DNA of 64,000 nt. Source: Ligula intestinalis. Its lineage: Eukaryota; Platyhelminthes; Cestoda; Diphyllobothriidea; Diphyllobothriidae. Of the stretch, positions 11,659-23,450 are shown piece by piece. The stretch is taken from contig JAYGXS010000001.1 in NCBI GenBank assembly GCA_036362985.1, positions 34,250,215-34,314,214 on the forward strand, written 5' to 3'. The notes under the pieces are model-generated. The model saw nothing but the letters and a program-made list of their open reading frames with translations, was not told the DNA's origin and did no database searches. The position numbers and the translations under genes were made by a program. Every line of letters starts with the position of its first letter. Position 1 is the stretch's first letter.

Positions 11659-13921
11659 ATTTACAATTAAGTGAGAGATCCTTGTACTTCCCAACATCAG
11701 TGAGTTATTTCTACGACAGTTTAAAGCACATATAGTCAGGGTAAATCTTTTTAAAGCTCGTTCCATTGCGAACGATCAGGAATCTGCTTGACATTACTGT
11801 AGTTCTCTTATAGCACGAGAATCTAGTACCTAAACTCAGACTCTTTAAGTGCCGCCTGGGTTTTGCAAGTTGATTCAAGTTTTTAAAAAAGAAGTGAATG
11901 ATAACAAATAGCCACTGGAAACAGGCTACTTTATTTCCTTTCGCACGAAAACTAACAATAAGTAGATGAGATTAGATGGAAAGGGATCAATACGAGTTTA
12001 GGAAGACGTGCAGCGACCCTGTAGCGCATTCCAACATTGACACAACGCTACGCAGGAAGTCACGTGATTGTCGATTTTGGGCCGCCTCTGGGACAGCGAA
12101 TCACAGATGTCGCAAACGGCGCCAACGCTCAGTCTTTTGCCTCTCGCAACTGCTAGCATATGCGCACTTCTTGAAGATGAGAGTTAAGCACGCAAACACA
12201 ACTGTTTAACTAGCTATTTCACTTGGCAGAACTTGATTCTTTTGAACGTGTAGTCGTTTTTCCGCTACTCGATTGGCTTCGGACGTAGCTGCTCTGGCTT
12301 AATGCCCTACGTTTGCCAAACCTGTGAGATAATACGTCTGATCCGCATGTTGACATGCAGGTTCTTGATGTGGACCACTCCTCGCTGTTATCCTCCTTGA
12401 CTGCAAGGACCGCTAGTGACCTCACAGTTAGCAAAATACTCGATCGCGTGATGCGCATTATTCGTCCACACGACGCATCAACTGTGTCATAATTGAGAAT
12501 TTGCAATCGGAATGGCTTGTACTATAAAAGTTTCATTTGCTCCTTCTTTTCTCGTACACCAGTGAGCTCGTGGAGCCTGTCGGCTGACTTGCCGTAAGTG
12601 ATGGTTAGTGTGGTCCGAAAGCCAATCTCCAGGGTCTGTCATGTGAATGCAATTCAGTAGCCAAGACCTCACACGGACTCCGTATTGTCAGATAAACGCA
12701 TGTCACGGGTCTGCCTAAGCGTGCTTGTGTATGAACCTGTGGGTCATTGTTGTGAGGGCTTGCAGCCTAGGCTGTCCTTTTGCGAATGTTTGTGAATGTG
12801 TTTATGGCCTTACAGGCCCACGTGATGTCTGCCTGTCCTGAAACCAGTGTATATGAGCCCTGAGTGGTGAACGTGCATTGGGAATCGAGACACTGGTTCA
12901 TCGCTAACATTCCGCTGAACACACCACTAAAAGGGTTAGACTAGCGCGTAAAATCAAAAGCGTGGCCACAGTGAAGGAATGTTGGAAATTGGTCTGCACT
13001 GCTGGCGGGAGTTCGTGGCAGTCGCGATTCGTGATGTAGATCAATCGTGATGAAATTTTACCGATGATGCAGGAAGATCAGCAAACTAGAATGCCGCTGG
13101 TAAGGTGGTTGTGTTCGTGGCGCTTTTAGCACGTGATTGCTGTGAGCCTCGGTCTTTGTGGTTGAATTCGCGGATGACTGTTGCGGTATTTCTGGCTTTG
13201 TGCCACGCCTGCCGATCCAGAGTTGTGTTGGTGCATGAGAGGGCCCTCAGAATGTCTCCTTGTCATCTACTGGTCTACGAGGTGTAACATCTATCACTTG
13301 AGCAAGCGCGACAGCTCCTTCAAAGTAGCATATGCTTTGGCAGCGCTACCAAATCATGTGGATGCAATTCAGTAGCCAAGACCACACACAGCGTCAGCGT
13401 TGCCAGGTCCAGATCCGGCGACTACACCTGCCGGAATGCGACTCTGGACTCGGCCCACTCATGGCTGGACTGCACTCGTATGGGATTTACTCACCTGTTA
13501 CTCCTATTATACTCCTTCTGCATTTAGTTAAATTATCCATAACACTCTGGCGATCCACGCCTTATCTTATATTCTAGTTCATAACAGTTTGGATACGTTC
13601 TATCTTGTATTATCCAGCTGGACTGCATCGTATCCCACAAACTAGTAAACACTGAAAGCGCCCAGGTAAGCTGGCGGCCAATAACTCGGTGGGTTGTACT
13701 TCTAACTGACTGTGGTTGCATTTTGTCATGTGCACATATCTCCCGACTACAGCATCATTCTTAAATTGACTCCGGCTTGCGCATAAATATCGGACTTTGC
13801 AGAATCTTAGGTATTAATGTCATACTGCCCCCTCTGTGAGCTCTGTGAGCCTGTCAGCTGACTAGTTATGGGATTGAACGCCATGGGCAGTGTGGCTTGA
13901 ACTTTTCACACACACTCTATG

Positions 13922-14475
13922 AAGAAGATGCGATCACTGGAACAAGGGCTTTATTTGCCTGACGTTTCGGATTCCCTCTGGAATCCTTAATCATAGGTGA
14001 TGATAAAACAGTCATGGTCATGCGCAGATAGGGTGGAGACATGCACAGGCTGCACGGTATTCATAGTTCATAGTGGTCATTCACGTGTGTGTGATAATTG
14101 CTCACTTCTGTAGCCACCACATGGGATTAATTGATGTGGTACTGGCTTGACACTTCGCGTTTGATTCATTAATTGCCACAGTTTGCTTGCCAGCGTCGGA
14201 TGCGGGCTTGATAATTGCAGGACAATTATACTCGCTGTCGTCGGAATTGATGCTGCGCTCCGTCCTTCCACCGTGACTGATTCTGTTGCTCAGAAAGTGT
14301 CTCAGTACACCGTATGGGAACGCCAAATCGTTGCGCTTTGTTGATGGACTGGGGGCCTGAGAACCATGACTCGAGGGAATCTGAAACGTCAAGAAAATAA
14401 AGCCCTTGTTCCAGTGATCGCATCTTCGTCTTTGAAATGCTGCCTGGGACTCGTATATTCTCCTCTATTGGCACT
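13922..14475 (-). mobile_element. PLE internal-deletion derivative with 9-bp TSD
   Basis: This 554-bp insert has both ends of the large PLE at 49.45-52.20 kb but lacks its reverse-transcriptase and GIY-YIG region. The inverted end GAAGATGCGATCACTGG is at about 13,922, and its reverse complement at about 14,416. On the minus strand the 5' end runs directly into the last coding segment, reading ESWFSGPQSINK, so the junction lies at GATTCCCTCGAG (about 14,373). CACTCTATG flanks it at 13,913-13,921 and 14,476-14,484. It can move only with enzymes supplied in trans. Confidence 0.8.
13958..13997 (-). ncRNA. Hammerhead-like ribozyme, variant core (family 2)
   Basis: Read on the minus strand: stem I strand CCT, core box ATGATTA, one A, a perfect 7-bp stem II GGATTCC/GGAATCC with an AGAG loop, then GAAA, then CGTC and AGG closing stem I. 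A hammerhead expects CTGATGA in the first box. Here position 3 is A and position 8 is U, which could still pair with each other. Stem III is a minimal ACGU palindrome, so a dimeric fold is likely if any. AATAAA follows a few bases downstream. Activity is uncertain. Confidence 0.45.
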
Positions 14476-15289
14476 CACTCTATGGTCTGTCACGTGGACG
14501 CAACTCAGTAGCCGTTTTGTACAGAGTCAGCCTTGCAGATGTGGGCATGCAATGGGCTCGTGTAGTGTCCGTGCTGGTTCTACGTACCTGCATGCACCGC
14601 AGCTTAGTTCTGGGTGGTGAGGGGGAGATGAAGCACATGGAGGCAATTGTTTAACTAAAAAATACTGCAAACTCCCAAATGAGCTAGCGACCAATAACTC
14701 GGTGATTTGTACGTCTAACTAATTGTGTTTCCATTATGTCATTTTTGACATACCTCTCAACCACAGCATCATTCTAAGATTGACTCCGACTTGTGCATTA
14801 TTATCGGACTTTAGATAATCTTATCATATCAAGTGAACGCATTTCAGTAACCAAGACGTCACACGGCATCGGCGTTGTCAGGTGAACGCGTGCCATGAGT
14901 CAGAGTGTCATGCTTTCCGTTTCACCGCAAATGACGCATACTTAACGAACACGCATTAATATTAATATTATCAAACGTGCGAACAATAATCCGGGCGTTT
15001 ACGAAATCTAACTATCGGGTTTAAATGGGGTCACGAGGTGACACCAAAATCATGGAGTAACCTTACATGTTAACATGGTATTCGGCATGTGCTTTGTAGC
15101 CAGAGTCCTGAGAAACGACTAGTTTTGTGTGTGCTCTATTGACATAGCTGCCATTTTAATTTGCATATGCCATTACTTTAGTTACTTTTACTCTATCCAA
15201 TTAGCTCCTAATGATGGATGAATCGGCTTTACGGATGTAACGTATAGCGGCGGCCCATTGGCGGCGATCGGAAGCGAACTGCTCGCAAA

Positions 15290-16950
15290 TGTTAACGCAT
15301 TGTTTGTTCCAGTGTCACAAGCCGTAAATGGTTACGAGGGCCATCCATTCGACGTCCGACTTGACAGTGCTGAGCCATGTCTTCAATTGACTGCCATGTC
15401 GGTATCTCCAGGATGAACTTCGAGAGGGGTTCACGACCAATCTGCAGAGGTCCATCGATGGCTTGCGCAGGGCATGGCCAAACCATTGCAATCGGCGATA
15501 CTGGATGTATGATGCTAGGCGTGGTAGTTTGAAATATCTGCGATCTAGCTCGACGTTGGAAATTCGATCCTGCCGGAAGACTCTTAAGAGGCCTGGAAGA
15601 CACCAACGGTCAAAGCTTCGAGCGATAGGATGTCTGCCTTTCTTACTGGCTACTTTTCGCAGGCATATAAGAACACCGGTCTGATTGATGCTTTGTATAT
15701 CAGCAGCTAAGTACGTAAGCTGATGCCTGAGTGAGAACAGAGTGGTCTGGCTAGCAGTCTAAATGCATGTCTAGCTTTCGCGATTCGGTTCTTGATTTCA
15801 TCTTTGGCCTGTCTGTTGGCTATTAAATTCGAGCACATATAGCAGAAGCAACTAAACTCTCCAATGGGTTGACCGCTGATAAACAGTGGCTGTGCTGCGC
15901 CCAGATACGTAGTCAGGAGCTTCGTCCTGCCTACATTAATCAACAGTTTCAGCGAAGCTGGGGATTCGGTCTAGCGTTGGCTCTAGTGACTGAGGGATTT
16001 TATCAAGTATGACAATGTCATCGGCATATTCCAGGACAGCTACTCTGAATTCAGGACTGATTTCACATCTACTGTCAGGCAGAATTGATTGCTGCATCAC
16101 CCAGTCGATCGAGAAGTTGAAGAGAACTGGGGAAAAAAGGGCATCCTGGTCGAACTCCACAAGTCAGTGGGAAAGAATCTGCCTTTTCATGAAGTCTTCT
16201 TACTCGGGCTTCGATGGAATCAAAGGCGGTATTAAAGTCAATAAAACAGGCGGTGGTGACCTGCTTATTCTGGTGTCTATGTTCCTGCATACGGCGTGGA
16301 ATGAAGATTTGGTCAATACATCCTGTACCTGGATGAAATCCTCCGTGGTAAGGATGAGTGCAAAGATTGCACTCAATCGAAAATCTACGGAGAAGGATGG
16401 CCGCAAACAATTTGGCGGCTATATCAATGAGACTGATTCTGCGGTGATTCAAACAAATTGACAAGTCACTGCGCTTTGGTATCGGCAAGATAATGGACAG
16501 TGACCGGTCAGTGGGGATGACTTCTGTAGTCAATATAGTCAGGTACAATCGGTAAAGTTATTTCGTCAAAGCAGAACAACCAGTTTTATAGGCCTCCGCT
16601 GGGATACCATCATCATCCGATGCCTTTCGACCTTTCAGTTGCTGCAGTTCCGTTTCCAGTTTAGCTCCTGTATGTGTCTCATAGTCCTATCGTATGGAAT
16701 TCCAGCTGATAGCTGTAGGTTTGCAGGTGAACCTGTAGGCGGATCCAGTAGCTCACTGAAGTGCTTTCGCCATCGATCGATTTTGTCGGCCATATCAGTT
16801 ATCACTTGACCCGAGGTATCCCGAATGGTGGTGCATGGCCGTATATGTTTGCCAGTTGCTTTACGTAATAGATAATAGAGATGGTGGAAGTAACCAGAGT
16901 TTCAAGCTGATTCCATGGAGCCAGCTAATTCGGTCCAATGGTTCTGCCTG
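15290..16950 (-). pseudogene. RTE LINE reverse transcriptase and C-terminus
   Basis: In minus-strand order: RSLSIILPIPKRSD and LNHRRISLIDIAAKLFAAIL (16.5-16.3 kb), then HGGFHPGTGCIDQIF, then FIDFNTAFDSI, then GVRPGCPF, a frameshift near 16,150, LFSPVLFNFSIDWVMQQ, and YADDIVIL (about 16,020), the polymerase active-site box. The C-terminal part (15.94-15.7 kb) has EIKNRIAKARHAF, typical of the region after the fingers-palm domain. At least three frames are used, so no full protein can be made. Confidence 0.8.
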
Positions 16951-17439
16951 TCACATCTTGCTGATCGCATAGTTATCTGAAGTTGACAACCGAGCGATCC
17001 CAGCTTGTGCCGAGAAATGGAGGGTCATTGTGGAGATCCAGTCCTTCCTCTGTACTACCTGTTGTTGAAAGCTCGAATTCATCGCACTTTGAAGGGCATT
17101 TCTCAATCGTGGCCATTGAGTATCGGACGAAGTTTGATTATCGAAGTTATCTGGAGGTTCGATATGAACAGTGGACTGATCTCTGATCCGTGTAGTAAGA
17201 CTTTCGTTGAACGCTACACGGGTTTCTGTGTTTGATAGTGCGATAACGTTGACACGTTTCGGGGGCAATCTCTTACTGTGATTCGACAAGCGGAGCTTGA
17301 AGCGGGCACGGACAAGTACATGATCTGATCCAACTTCAGCAACTCAAAACTATCGGCTGTCTGATACTGAGGTGGCCCACCTTGAGCGTTTTAAGATGTA
17401 GTCTATCTGGTTGTTCCATTCGACCATCGTCGGAATACC

Positions 17440-18170
17440 ACGTTAGCAACCGCCGATCGGGGGTGTTAAAAACGAGTGTTTGTAACGACGAAAGGATTAT
17501 AATCAGAAAATGTTACCATTCGTTCTCCGTTGTCGCAACGTTAGCCCAGTCCATATTTTCGGAGGTTGTGCCTCGTGGTTTCATCGCACGGGCCAGTTCT
17601 GGCATTCCAGTCTTTTGCGACGAAGAAAAAGTCTCTAGGGGGTATCCTGGTCATTGTAGCTTAAAATCTTTCATAAAACTTAGTCTTAACTTCTTCATCC
17701 ACTTGCAATGTTGGGGCATAAATGGTAACCGCAGTTATATTTGCTAGGCTGCCTTTCAAGCGGGCTGTGGCAATCTGCTCTGCGATAGACTCAAACGCTG
17801 AGAGAGTGTTATGCACCAACGTTGTCATGGCTATTGCCACACCATGCTGTCCTGTGTTCGTTTGTGGACCACTGTGGAGGAGCATGTACTCAGAATCCTC
17901 TTGTGGGACCTTAATTTCTGGGAAACGAACTTCTGACAGACAGGCAACGTCTACCTTATAGTCCTACAATGCGCGCGCTAGAAGTGCTTGACTTCCGAAA
18001 TCAAGCAATGTCCGCACATTCCAGCAACCGATGTTCAAGCTCTGTCGCGAATTTAGGGCACTGGCTCACATATTTGGGACTCCGGGCACCAGAGGACCAA
18101 GGAGCGCGTCGTTTTCCGGGGACGCCTTAGCAGTATTAAGATTCATGATGTTCTTATCGTCCATGAAATT
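17440..18170 (-). pseudogene. RTE LINE endonuclease (EEP) domain
   Basis: The minus-strand reading gives NIGCWNVRTLLDFGSQ near 18,030, then VACLSEVRFPEIKVPQE, then YMLLHSGPQTNTGQHGVAIA (from 17,885), and later DWNARTGP near 17,590. These are the start, metal-binding and DWNA motifs of the apurinic-like endonuclease/exonuclease/phosphatase domain that nicks target DNA for target-primed reverse transcription. Stops interrupt it after VPNM, after LARAL, after FYERF and near the DWNA box. It belongs to the same element as the reverse transcriptase at 15.7-16.9 kb. Confidence 0.75.
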
Positions 18171-18280
18171 TCATGGGAATTTTGTTACCAATGGCGTCCC
18201 CGGTGTTATTTGCCATTGCCGTCTGTTAGCCGTGCGTATACCCACTTTGCCGCAAATCACCAGCAAAAAGGCATATGCCA

Positions 18281-19562
18281 CTGCACGGAAACCATTCACA
18301 ATCTTTCTATCGAATATTGTAGAAACAATGCATGAAAATGTTCGCGTTCCAGGGATCAGAATATACAAGAAAGAAGGCGTGTTGAGCACCGGATCAGTTA
18401 GTTGATTGTCCTGAGCTTTCGAACTTTTACAGGAGTCCAACTTCAGAGATGAGAAGCAGCAACAAAAGGAGGATGACTATAGTGGCCATAGGCGCAGATG
18501 CCATTTACAATTGTGTAATAATGCCCTGCATTCCCCAACGCTGGTATGTTACTGCTGCTGTAGTTTGAATCCAAAAACATCCCAATGAGCCAGCGAAGGA
18601 TGAATCAGGCTTTTCTTTTACTAAACTATCGGGTAATGCGGAAAAATTCCTGAGCAACGCCAAAATCATGGAGTCACCTGAAATGCTTACACAGGGTCTG
18701 ATAGTTGCGTTGTAATTGGGCCGTTCTCGAGTGGTGAATATAATGGAACTGACGATTCAATCAAGACAACATTGCAAAACTATGAGTAAAGCCTACTACT
18801 TGTTCTGAGGACAGACGAACCTATAGCTTACGAGAAAGGCAATCGATGTTGCAATCCCACGCTAAGAGCTCCTCAAGATAGGCCGAGTTCAATATTCTGG
18901 ATATGGCGACATAGACTCCGTACCGCGTCTGATGAGGAACAACAATAGGAGCAACATGTCAGCTAATGATAAACTTAATTCAAACTAGCTGAAGTACCGC
19001 GGGTAAATTTTGCGCACCAACTTAAACAAAAGGTTATAAATACAACTTACAGAAAGGCGTAATAACTAGAATTAGTCTAGAAAGTTGTGTGCAAATGAAA
19101 GTACGACAAAGTTGCATATAAATAAATATATGGCAAACGGCTACCAGAAACTCACCCCCATCTTTGCCATCCTCCACGCCATGACTAAATGTCTGTCATG
19201 CAAAATTCGAGCACTTTAGCTAGAAATAAATTTATTCGCAATCATGATGCACTTGTCCCTATCGGTCTCTCCCCTAACTACCACATCTGTGAGCTCTCCG
19301 AGCCTGTCAGCTGACTGGTCATGGGATTGAACGCCATGGATGGTGTGGCTTGAACGTTTCACATCCATTCTCTCTATGGCCTGTCACGTGGACGCAACTC
19401 AGTAGCCGTTTTGTACAGAGTCAGCCTTGCAGATGTGGGCGTGCAATGGGCTAGTGTGGTATCCGTGCTGGTTCTACGTACCTGCACGCAGCGCAGCTTA
19501 GTTCTTGAGGGTGAAGGGGGGAGTGGGGGCGGGACGAAGCACATACGGGCAATTGTTTAACT
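18281..19562 (+). repeat. Array A repeat, copy 2 (right part)
   Basis: The repeat resumes immediately after the LINE with ctgcacggaaaccattc, matching 10,038-10,055. Later blocks are CATTTACAATTGTG (about 18,504), CACATCTGTGAGCTCTCCGA (about 19,282) and CTGTCACGTGGACGCAACTC (about 19,380). It stops at the Gypsy LTR boundary at 19,563. Nothing coding was seen. Confidence 0.55.
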
Positions 19563-19992
19563 TGTAGCGACCTCGTATTCTAAGCTGTTTTGCTCGCACG
19601 CTTCTGGGGCATGTCCCGCATGCCCGGCTCTCGCGTCCACCAGCACGTGCGCACCAGATGGTGTTAAACCTTAGGTCTGTTGTTGGCCAAGGCTGCAATA
19701 TCGCCGTCTACGTTAGAACTTGCGTGAGCCCCCAAGGAAGAACACAGCAAGAAGTGTGCAGAAAGCAGAAGTCTTCGAAAACCTAGTATAGCATCCTTTA
19801 AAGCAAGTGGACGCGTATGTACAAGGTTGGACCAATTAGATTGTGGGCTCAAGTAGGGGCGGTACTTCATTGGCTATATTACTCGCGTAGCCGCACGGCG
19901 TCATCACGTGCATTGTGTGTGAGCGAACCGGTTGCTTGCTTTGGGAACGCTTCGTCAGGTCTGTGTGCGCACCATTGATTTCGGCCCTGACA
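19563..19992 (-). repeat. Putative Gypsy LTR (430 bp)
   Basis: On the minus strand the segment begins TGTCAGGGCCGAAATC and ends GAGGTCGCTACA, giving the TG...CA ends of an LTR. It lies directly downstream of the integrase tail at 20.0-20.46 kb, where the 3' LTR should be. Its distal edge coincides with the point where array A (caattgtttaact) is interrupted. A matching second LTR was not found, so this rests on position and termini. Confidence 0.5.
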
Positions 19993-20002
19993 TGTCCCTT
20001 GT

Positions 20003-20460
20003 TTAAGCTGAGTCGTAAGAATTGAGCCGCGGGTTCATCTGCAACGGGACTGTTTGCGTCCTTTTTCGGCCAGGTCGTCTAGAGGCTTCGTGATATCGGC
20101 TTGTTGCTGGAGCTGTGGGTTCTTGCCTTGGTTTCGGCAAGTAAAATGTGTCCAGAAGTAGTTCCAATGATAAGTTTAGGCTTGCATGTGGTATGTCAGT
20201 ACGTTCAGTGTGTTTCAACTGATTGGCGTGGCGCACCCAAATGTTTGAGCCAACCTGAATCTCGTAGACGACGTCACCACCCTTTCGGTGAACACGTCCA
20301 AGCGTCCACTTTTCCCGATTATTCCTGTAGTTATTTGCAAGAAGCACCTGGCCCGATTGCTACAGTCGTTGCTTTGCACTGTGGCGTCGGTTGGATTGCC
20401 TTACCATTGCCGTCGGATGAGCTGATCCATCAACAACACCGACAGATGACAGCAGACGGA
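20003..20460 (-). pseudogene. Ty3/Gypsy integrase C-terminal remnant
   Basis: The minus-strand reading gives VLLANNYRNNREKWTLGRV, then GDVVYEIQVGSNIWVRHANQ, then L. This is the end of a retroviral-type integrase of Ty3/Gypsy elements: a W..G.V motif, then a Y.V.V.G..W.RH.NQL motif (the GPY/F-like chromatin-binding module). About 60 basic and proline-rich residues follow to the stop at about 20,003. Upstream the reading is disturbed by a stop before QSGQVLLANNYR. Protease, RT, RNase H and the integrase core are absent, so this is a 5'-truncated element. Confidence 0.65.
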
Positions 20461-20589
20461 TGACGTCAAATGATGTCAGTCCTAACAGGCCAATCACTCC
20501 CCAAGGCCAGTTCACAAAGAACCTTAGTGCGGTGACTGCTTACGCTCAGACATCCCCGGAGCCGGTGACCTCATGACCGGTTACAGGCA

Positions 20590-23450
20590 TCCAGATTCGG
20601 CGACTACACCTGCCAAAATGCGACTCTGAACTCGGCCCGCTCATTGCTGGACTGCACTCGTCTGGGATTCACTCACCTATTACTCATATTCTACTCCTTC
20701 TGCATTTAGTTAAATGATTCATAACACTCTGGCGATGCACGCCTTAGCTTATATACTAGTTCATAACCGTTGGGATACGTTCTACCTTCTATTGTCCGGC
20801 CAGACTTCTTCATATCCCACAAACTAGTAAACACTGAAAGCGCCCAGGTAAGCTGGCGGCCAATAACTCGGTGGTTTGTACTTCTAACTGACTGTGGTTG
20901 CATTTTGTCATGTGCACATATACCTCCCGACTACAGCAGCATTCTAAAATTGACTCCGGCTTGCGCATTATTATCGGATTTTGCAGAATCTTAGGTATTA
21001 ATGTCATATTATGTGAAAGCATTTCAGTAGCCAAGACCTCACACAGCGTAAGAGTTGTCAGGTGAACACGTGCCATGGGCCAGTGTGTCACCCTTTCAAG
21101 TCCACCGCACATGACACATGGCTGATTCATAGAGGTGAGTGGAGTGGAGCACGTACTCACAAAATACTTAACAAACATGCATTAATGATTAAAAAAGATA
21201 ATTTATAAACCAATGAAGGAAAATCCAGGCTTTTATAATTTTTGGACTATCGGATTTAAATGAGCTCATGAGGAAATATCACTTGGCCACGCCAACATCA
21301 TGGAGTATCCGGCACGTGCTTTGTAGCCGAGGTCCTGATAAACGACTGGTTTTGTTAGCGCTCTATTCACACAGATGCCATATGGCTTTGGTTATGTCAT
21401 TGCAGGTAAACATACGCAATCTTTCTCTCGAATACTCTAGAAACACGCAGATTGCATTTACAGTTGTGTGAAAGGTCCTTGTATTCTCTAACTTTGGTAT
21501 GTTTCTGCTGGTAAAGTTTGAATCTTTAGCCATCATAATGCGCCAATGAAGGATAAATCAGGCTTTCTATTTCTAAACTATCGTGTCATGAGGAAAAATC
21601 CCTTAGCAAAGCTAAAATCTTGAAGTCACCTGAAATGCTAACACAGGGTCCGATACATGATTTGTAACCGGGCGTTCTCGAGCGGCGGAAGTGACACCTC
21701 TATTAAGACCACATTACGAAAATGCAACTTTAGCCTACTACTCGTTCTGAGAACAAACGAACCCTCTCCCATCTTCGCCACGACTAAAACCTCGTCATGC
21801 AGCATGCAAACCCCGTTAGCTGTATTATAGTTTAGCGATGAATTTATTCGTAATCATGCTGCAATCATGATCGCTATCGGTGTCATTATCTCTTTCCCCC
21901 TAAGTACCGCATACCTGAGCTCTCCGAGCCTGTCAGCTGACTGGTCATGGGATTGAACACCATGAATGGTGCGGCTTGATCGTTTCACACACACTCTCTA
22001 CGGCCTGTCACGTGAATACAACTCGGTTGCTGGCTCATAGGGCGTCAGCCTTGCCGGTGTGGGCGTGCAATGAGCCAGTGTGGCGTCCACGATGGGTTCT
22101 GCGCACCTGCCTGCCACGCAGCTTAGGTCTTGGGGGCGGGAGTGAAGCATGCAGGCACAACTACTTATCAAATAAATATTAAAAATGCTCACCTGAGCCA
22201 GCTGAAAATAACCCGGTGGTTTGTACTTCTAACTGATTGCGGTTGAATGATGTGATGTAGATAAATCTGTCGGCCGCAGCATGTACTTTTTAGCCGAACG
22301 TCAGAAAACCTTAGGTTTTATTCAAACTTACCATTTTCGCATTGAGATAACTGTCAGCTACCGTGGCCAGTGTCCCTTATCTTTTCATTCCCTTCACCCT
22401 CCTTCTTCCAAAACCCAGGTATTATTTGCGATTGCGCGAGAGATCCCGTGAACTTATCAACATCAGTTTGTCTTTTCTTGGGCAATTTTAATCAGATATG
22501 GTTACAGTTAATCCTTCGCAAAGCTCGTTTCATTGCAGTTGCAGATGCAGCAGCAACGAATAACCCAGTGGTTTGCACTTCTAACCTATTGCGGTTCCAT
22601 TTTTTCCTGACTTGTGCTTTACTAGCGGACTTCAGAGAACCGTAGGTTTTAAACAAAACAACTGGTTTTGCATATGTTATATGAACCTAGCCGCTAGATG
22701 TCTTTGCTTGAGTCACTTATACTTCCATCCGTAATTGTGTGGCAGTCCCGGACTATTCATGACCTTTAAAATTGCCGCCTCCAATTTCCTTGATTGTTCC
22801 TAGTGTTTAAATGCACTGACAACACCACTAGGACTTGAGGATTTAACTATTTTTGTCATATTTTACATACCTCTGAAGTATTGCTGTTTTTGGTCATTGT
22901 GATATCTTACTTTGGGTTACGCGCTATACGTACATTGATTCAAAGTATTCTAATCACAATAGTATTAACTCCGGTAACTCTCTCTCTCTCCCGAAAATCA
23001 TAGCAGCACAAAGATGTCATTTACAATTGCGTGAGGGGTCCTTCTATTTCCGAGCTTCGGTAAGTCTTTTCTAGTCCAGTTGTGAGCAAATATCGTCCCA
23101 AAATCTTATATTTAAACTATTAAGTTGGTTTGGCAGATTTGCTTAATTTGACCACCACACGCCTATAGTTTTTCACACTTGGGTCAACTCAAATTATATT
23201 TAAACATCGGTCCATTGCAGCTGGATATTGCTATCTAACATAAATATATCTACTATTAATAGAGTTTGTTTATAACATGAGAAAAAAATGGAATTCTCTG
23301 TTGTAGTCTTGAATTACTGCCTAGTTTTTCTCGAATTAATTTGAGTTTCTATGGAAGAACTAGACACAGCTCACCACAGGTAAAGGCCTATTTTACTTCC
23401 TTAGTACAAAGACTGACAATAACCAAATGAGGCCAAATGCCAAACCATTT
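20590..23450 (+). repeat. Array A repeat, copy 3
   Basis: It begins with the same GCGACTACACCTGCC block as 13,410 and continues through AAGACCTCACACAGCGTA (21,036), ATCACTTGGCCACGCCA (21,276), GCATACCTGAGCTCTCCGAG (21,908), CCTGTCACGTGAATACAACT (22,003) and CATTTACAATTGCGTGAG (23,018). It ends near TAAAGGCCTATTTTACTTCC (about 23,381), which matches the ends of copy 1 (about 11,925) and of the inverted copy (about 49,310). A (CT)n tract lies at 22,980-22,992. Open frames are short and not conserved. Confidence 0.55.

Larger units (their letters stand above)
8450..12200 (+). repeat. Array A repeat, copy 1
   Basis: This is one unit of a roughly 4-kb non-coding repeat, whose blocks recur in the same order downstream (12.2-23.4 kb) and in reverse complement at 49.1-58.1 kb. 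Diagnostic blocks are ATTCAGTAGCCAAGACC-like (about 9,140 and 9,640), ATCACTTGGCAACACCA (about 9,895), TGCACGGAAACCATTTG (about 10,039), and CTGTCACGTGACTGCAACTC (about 10,987). Every open frame in it is short and is matched only by repeats. It looks like a large non-autonomous element or satellite-like unit of unknown class. Confidence 0.6.
12205..15172 (+). repeat. Array A repeat, copy 2 (left part)
   Basis: The first 1.4 kb repeats copy 1 from about 8,530, with blocks such as CGGACGTAGCTGCTCTGG and GATGTCTGCCTGTCCTGAAA. A block at about 13,405-13,660 (GCGACTACACCTGCC at its start) is absent from copy 1 but recurs at 20,590-20,850. A PLE deletion derivative sits at 13,922-14,475. The unit is cut at 15,172 by the RTE-type LINE and resumes at 18,281. 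Confidence 0.55.
15173..18270 (-). mobile_element. RTE-type LINE, near full length, 10-bp TSD
   Basis: A 3,098-bp non-LTR retrotransposon is inserted in array A copy 2. GCATATGCCA flanks it at 15,163-15,172 and 18,271-18,280. Array A joins cleanly across the gap, as the uninterrupted copies at about 10,010 and 21,370 show. On the minus strand it runs endonuclease, linker, reverse transcriptase, C-terminal domain, and ends in a short AGTAA-rich tail (complement of about 15,173-15,195). The length and tail fit the RTE clade of about 3.2 kb; CR1 is the alternative. Many stops and frameshifts make it dead. Confidence 0.85.

Noticed and set aside
16009..16461. 150-codon plus-strand frame
   Set aside because: It is the antisense shadow of the RTE reverse transcriptase, whose motifs are clear on the minus strand.
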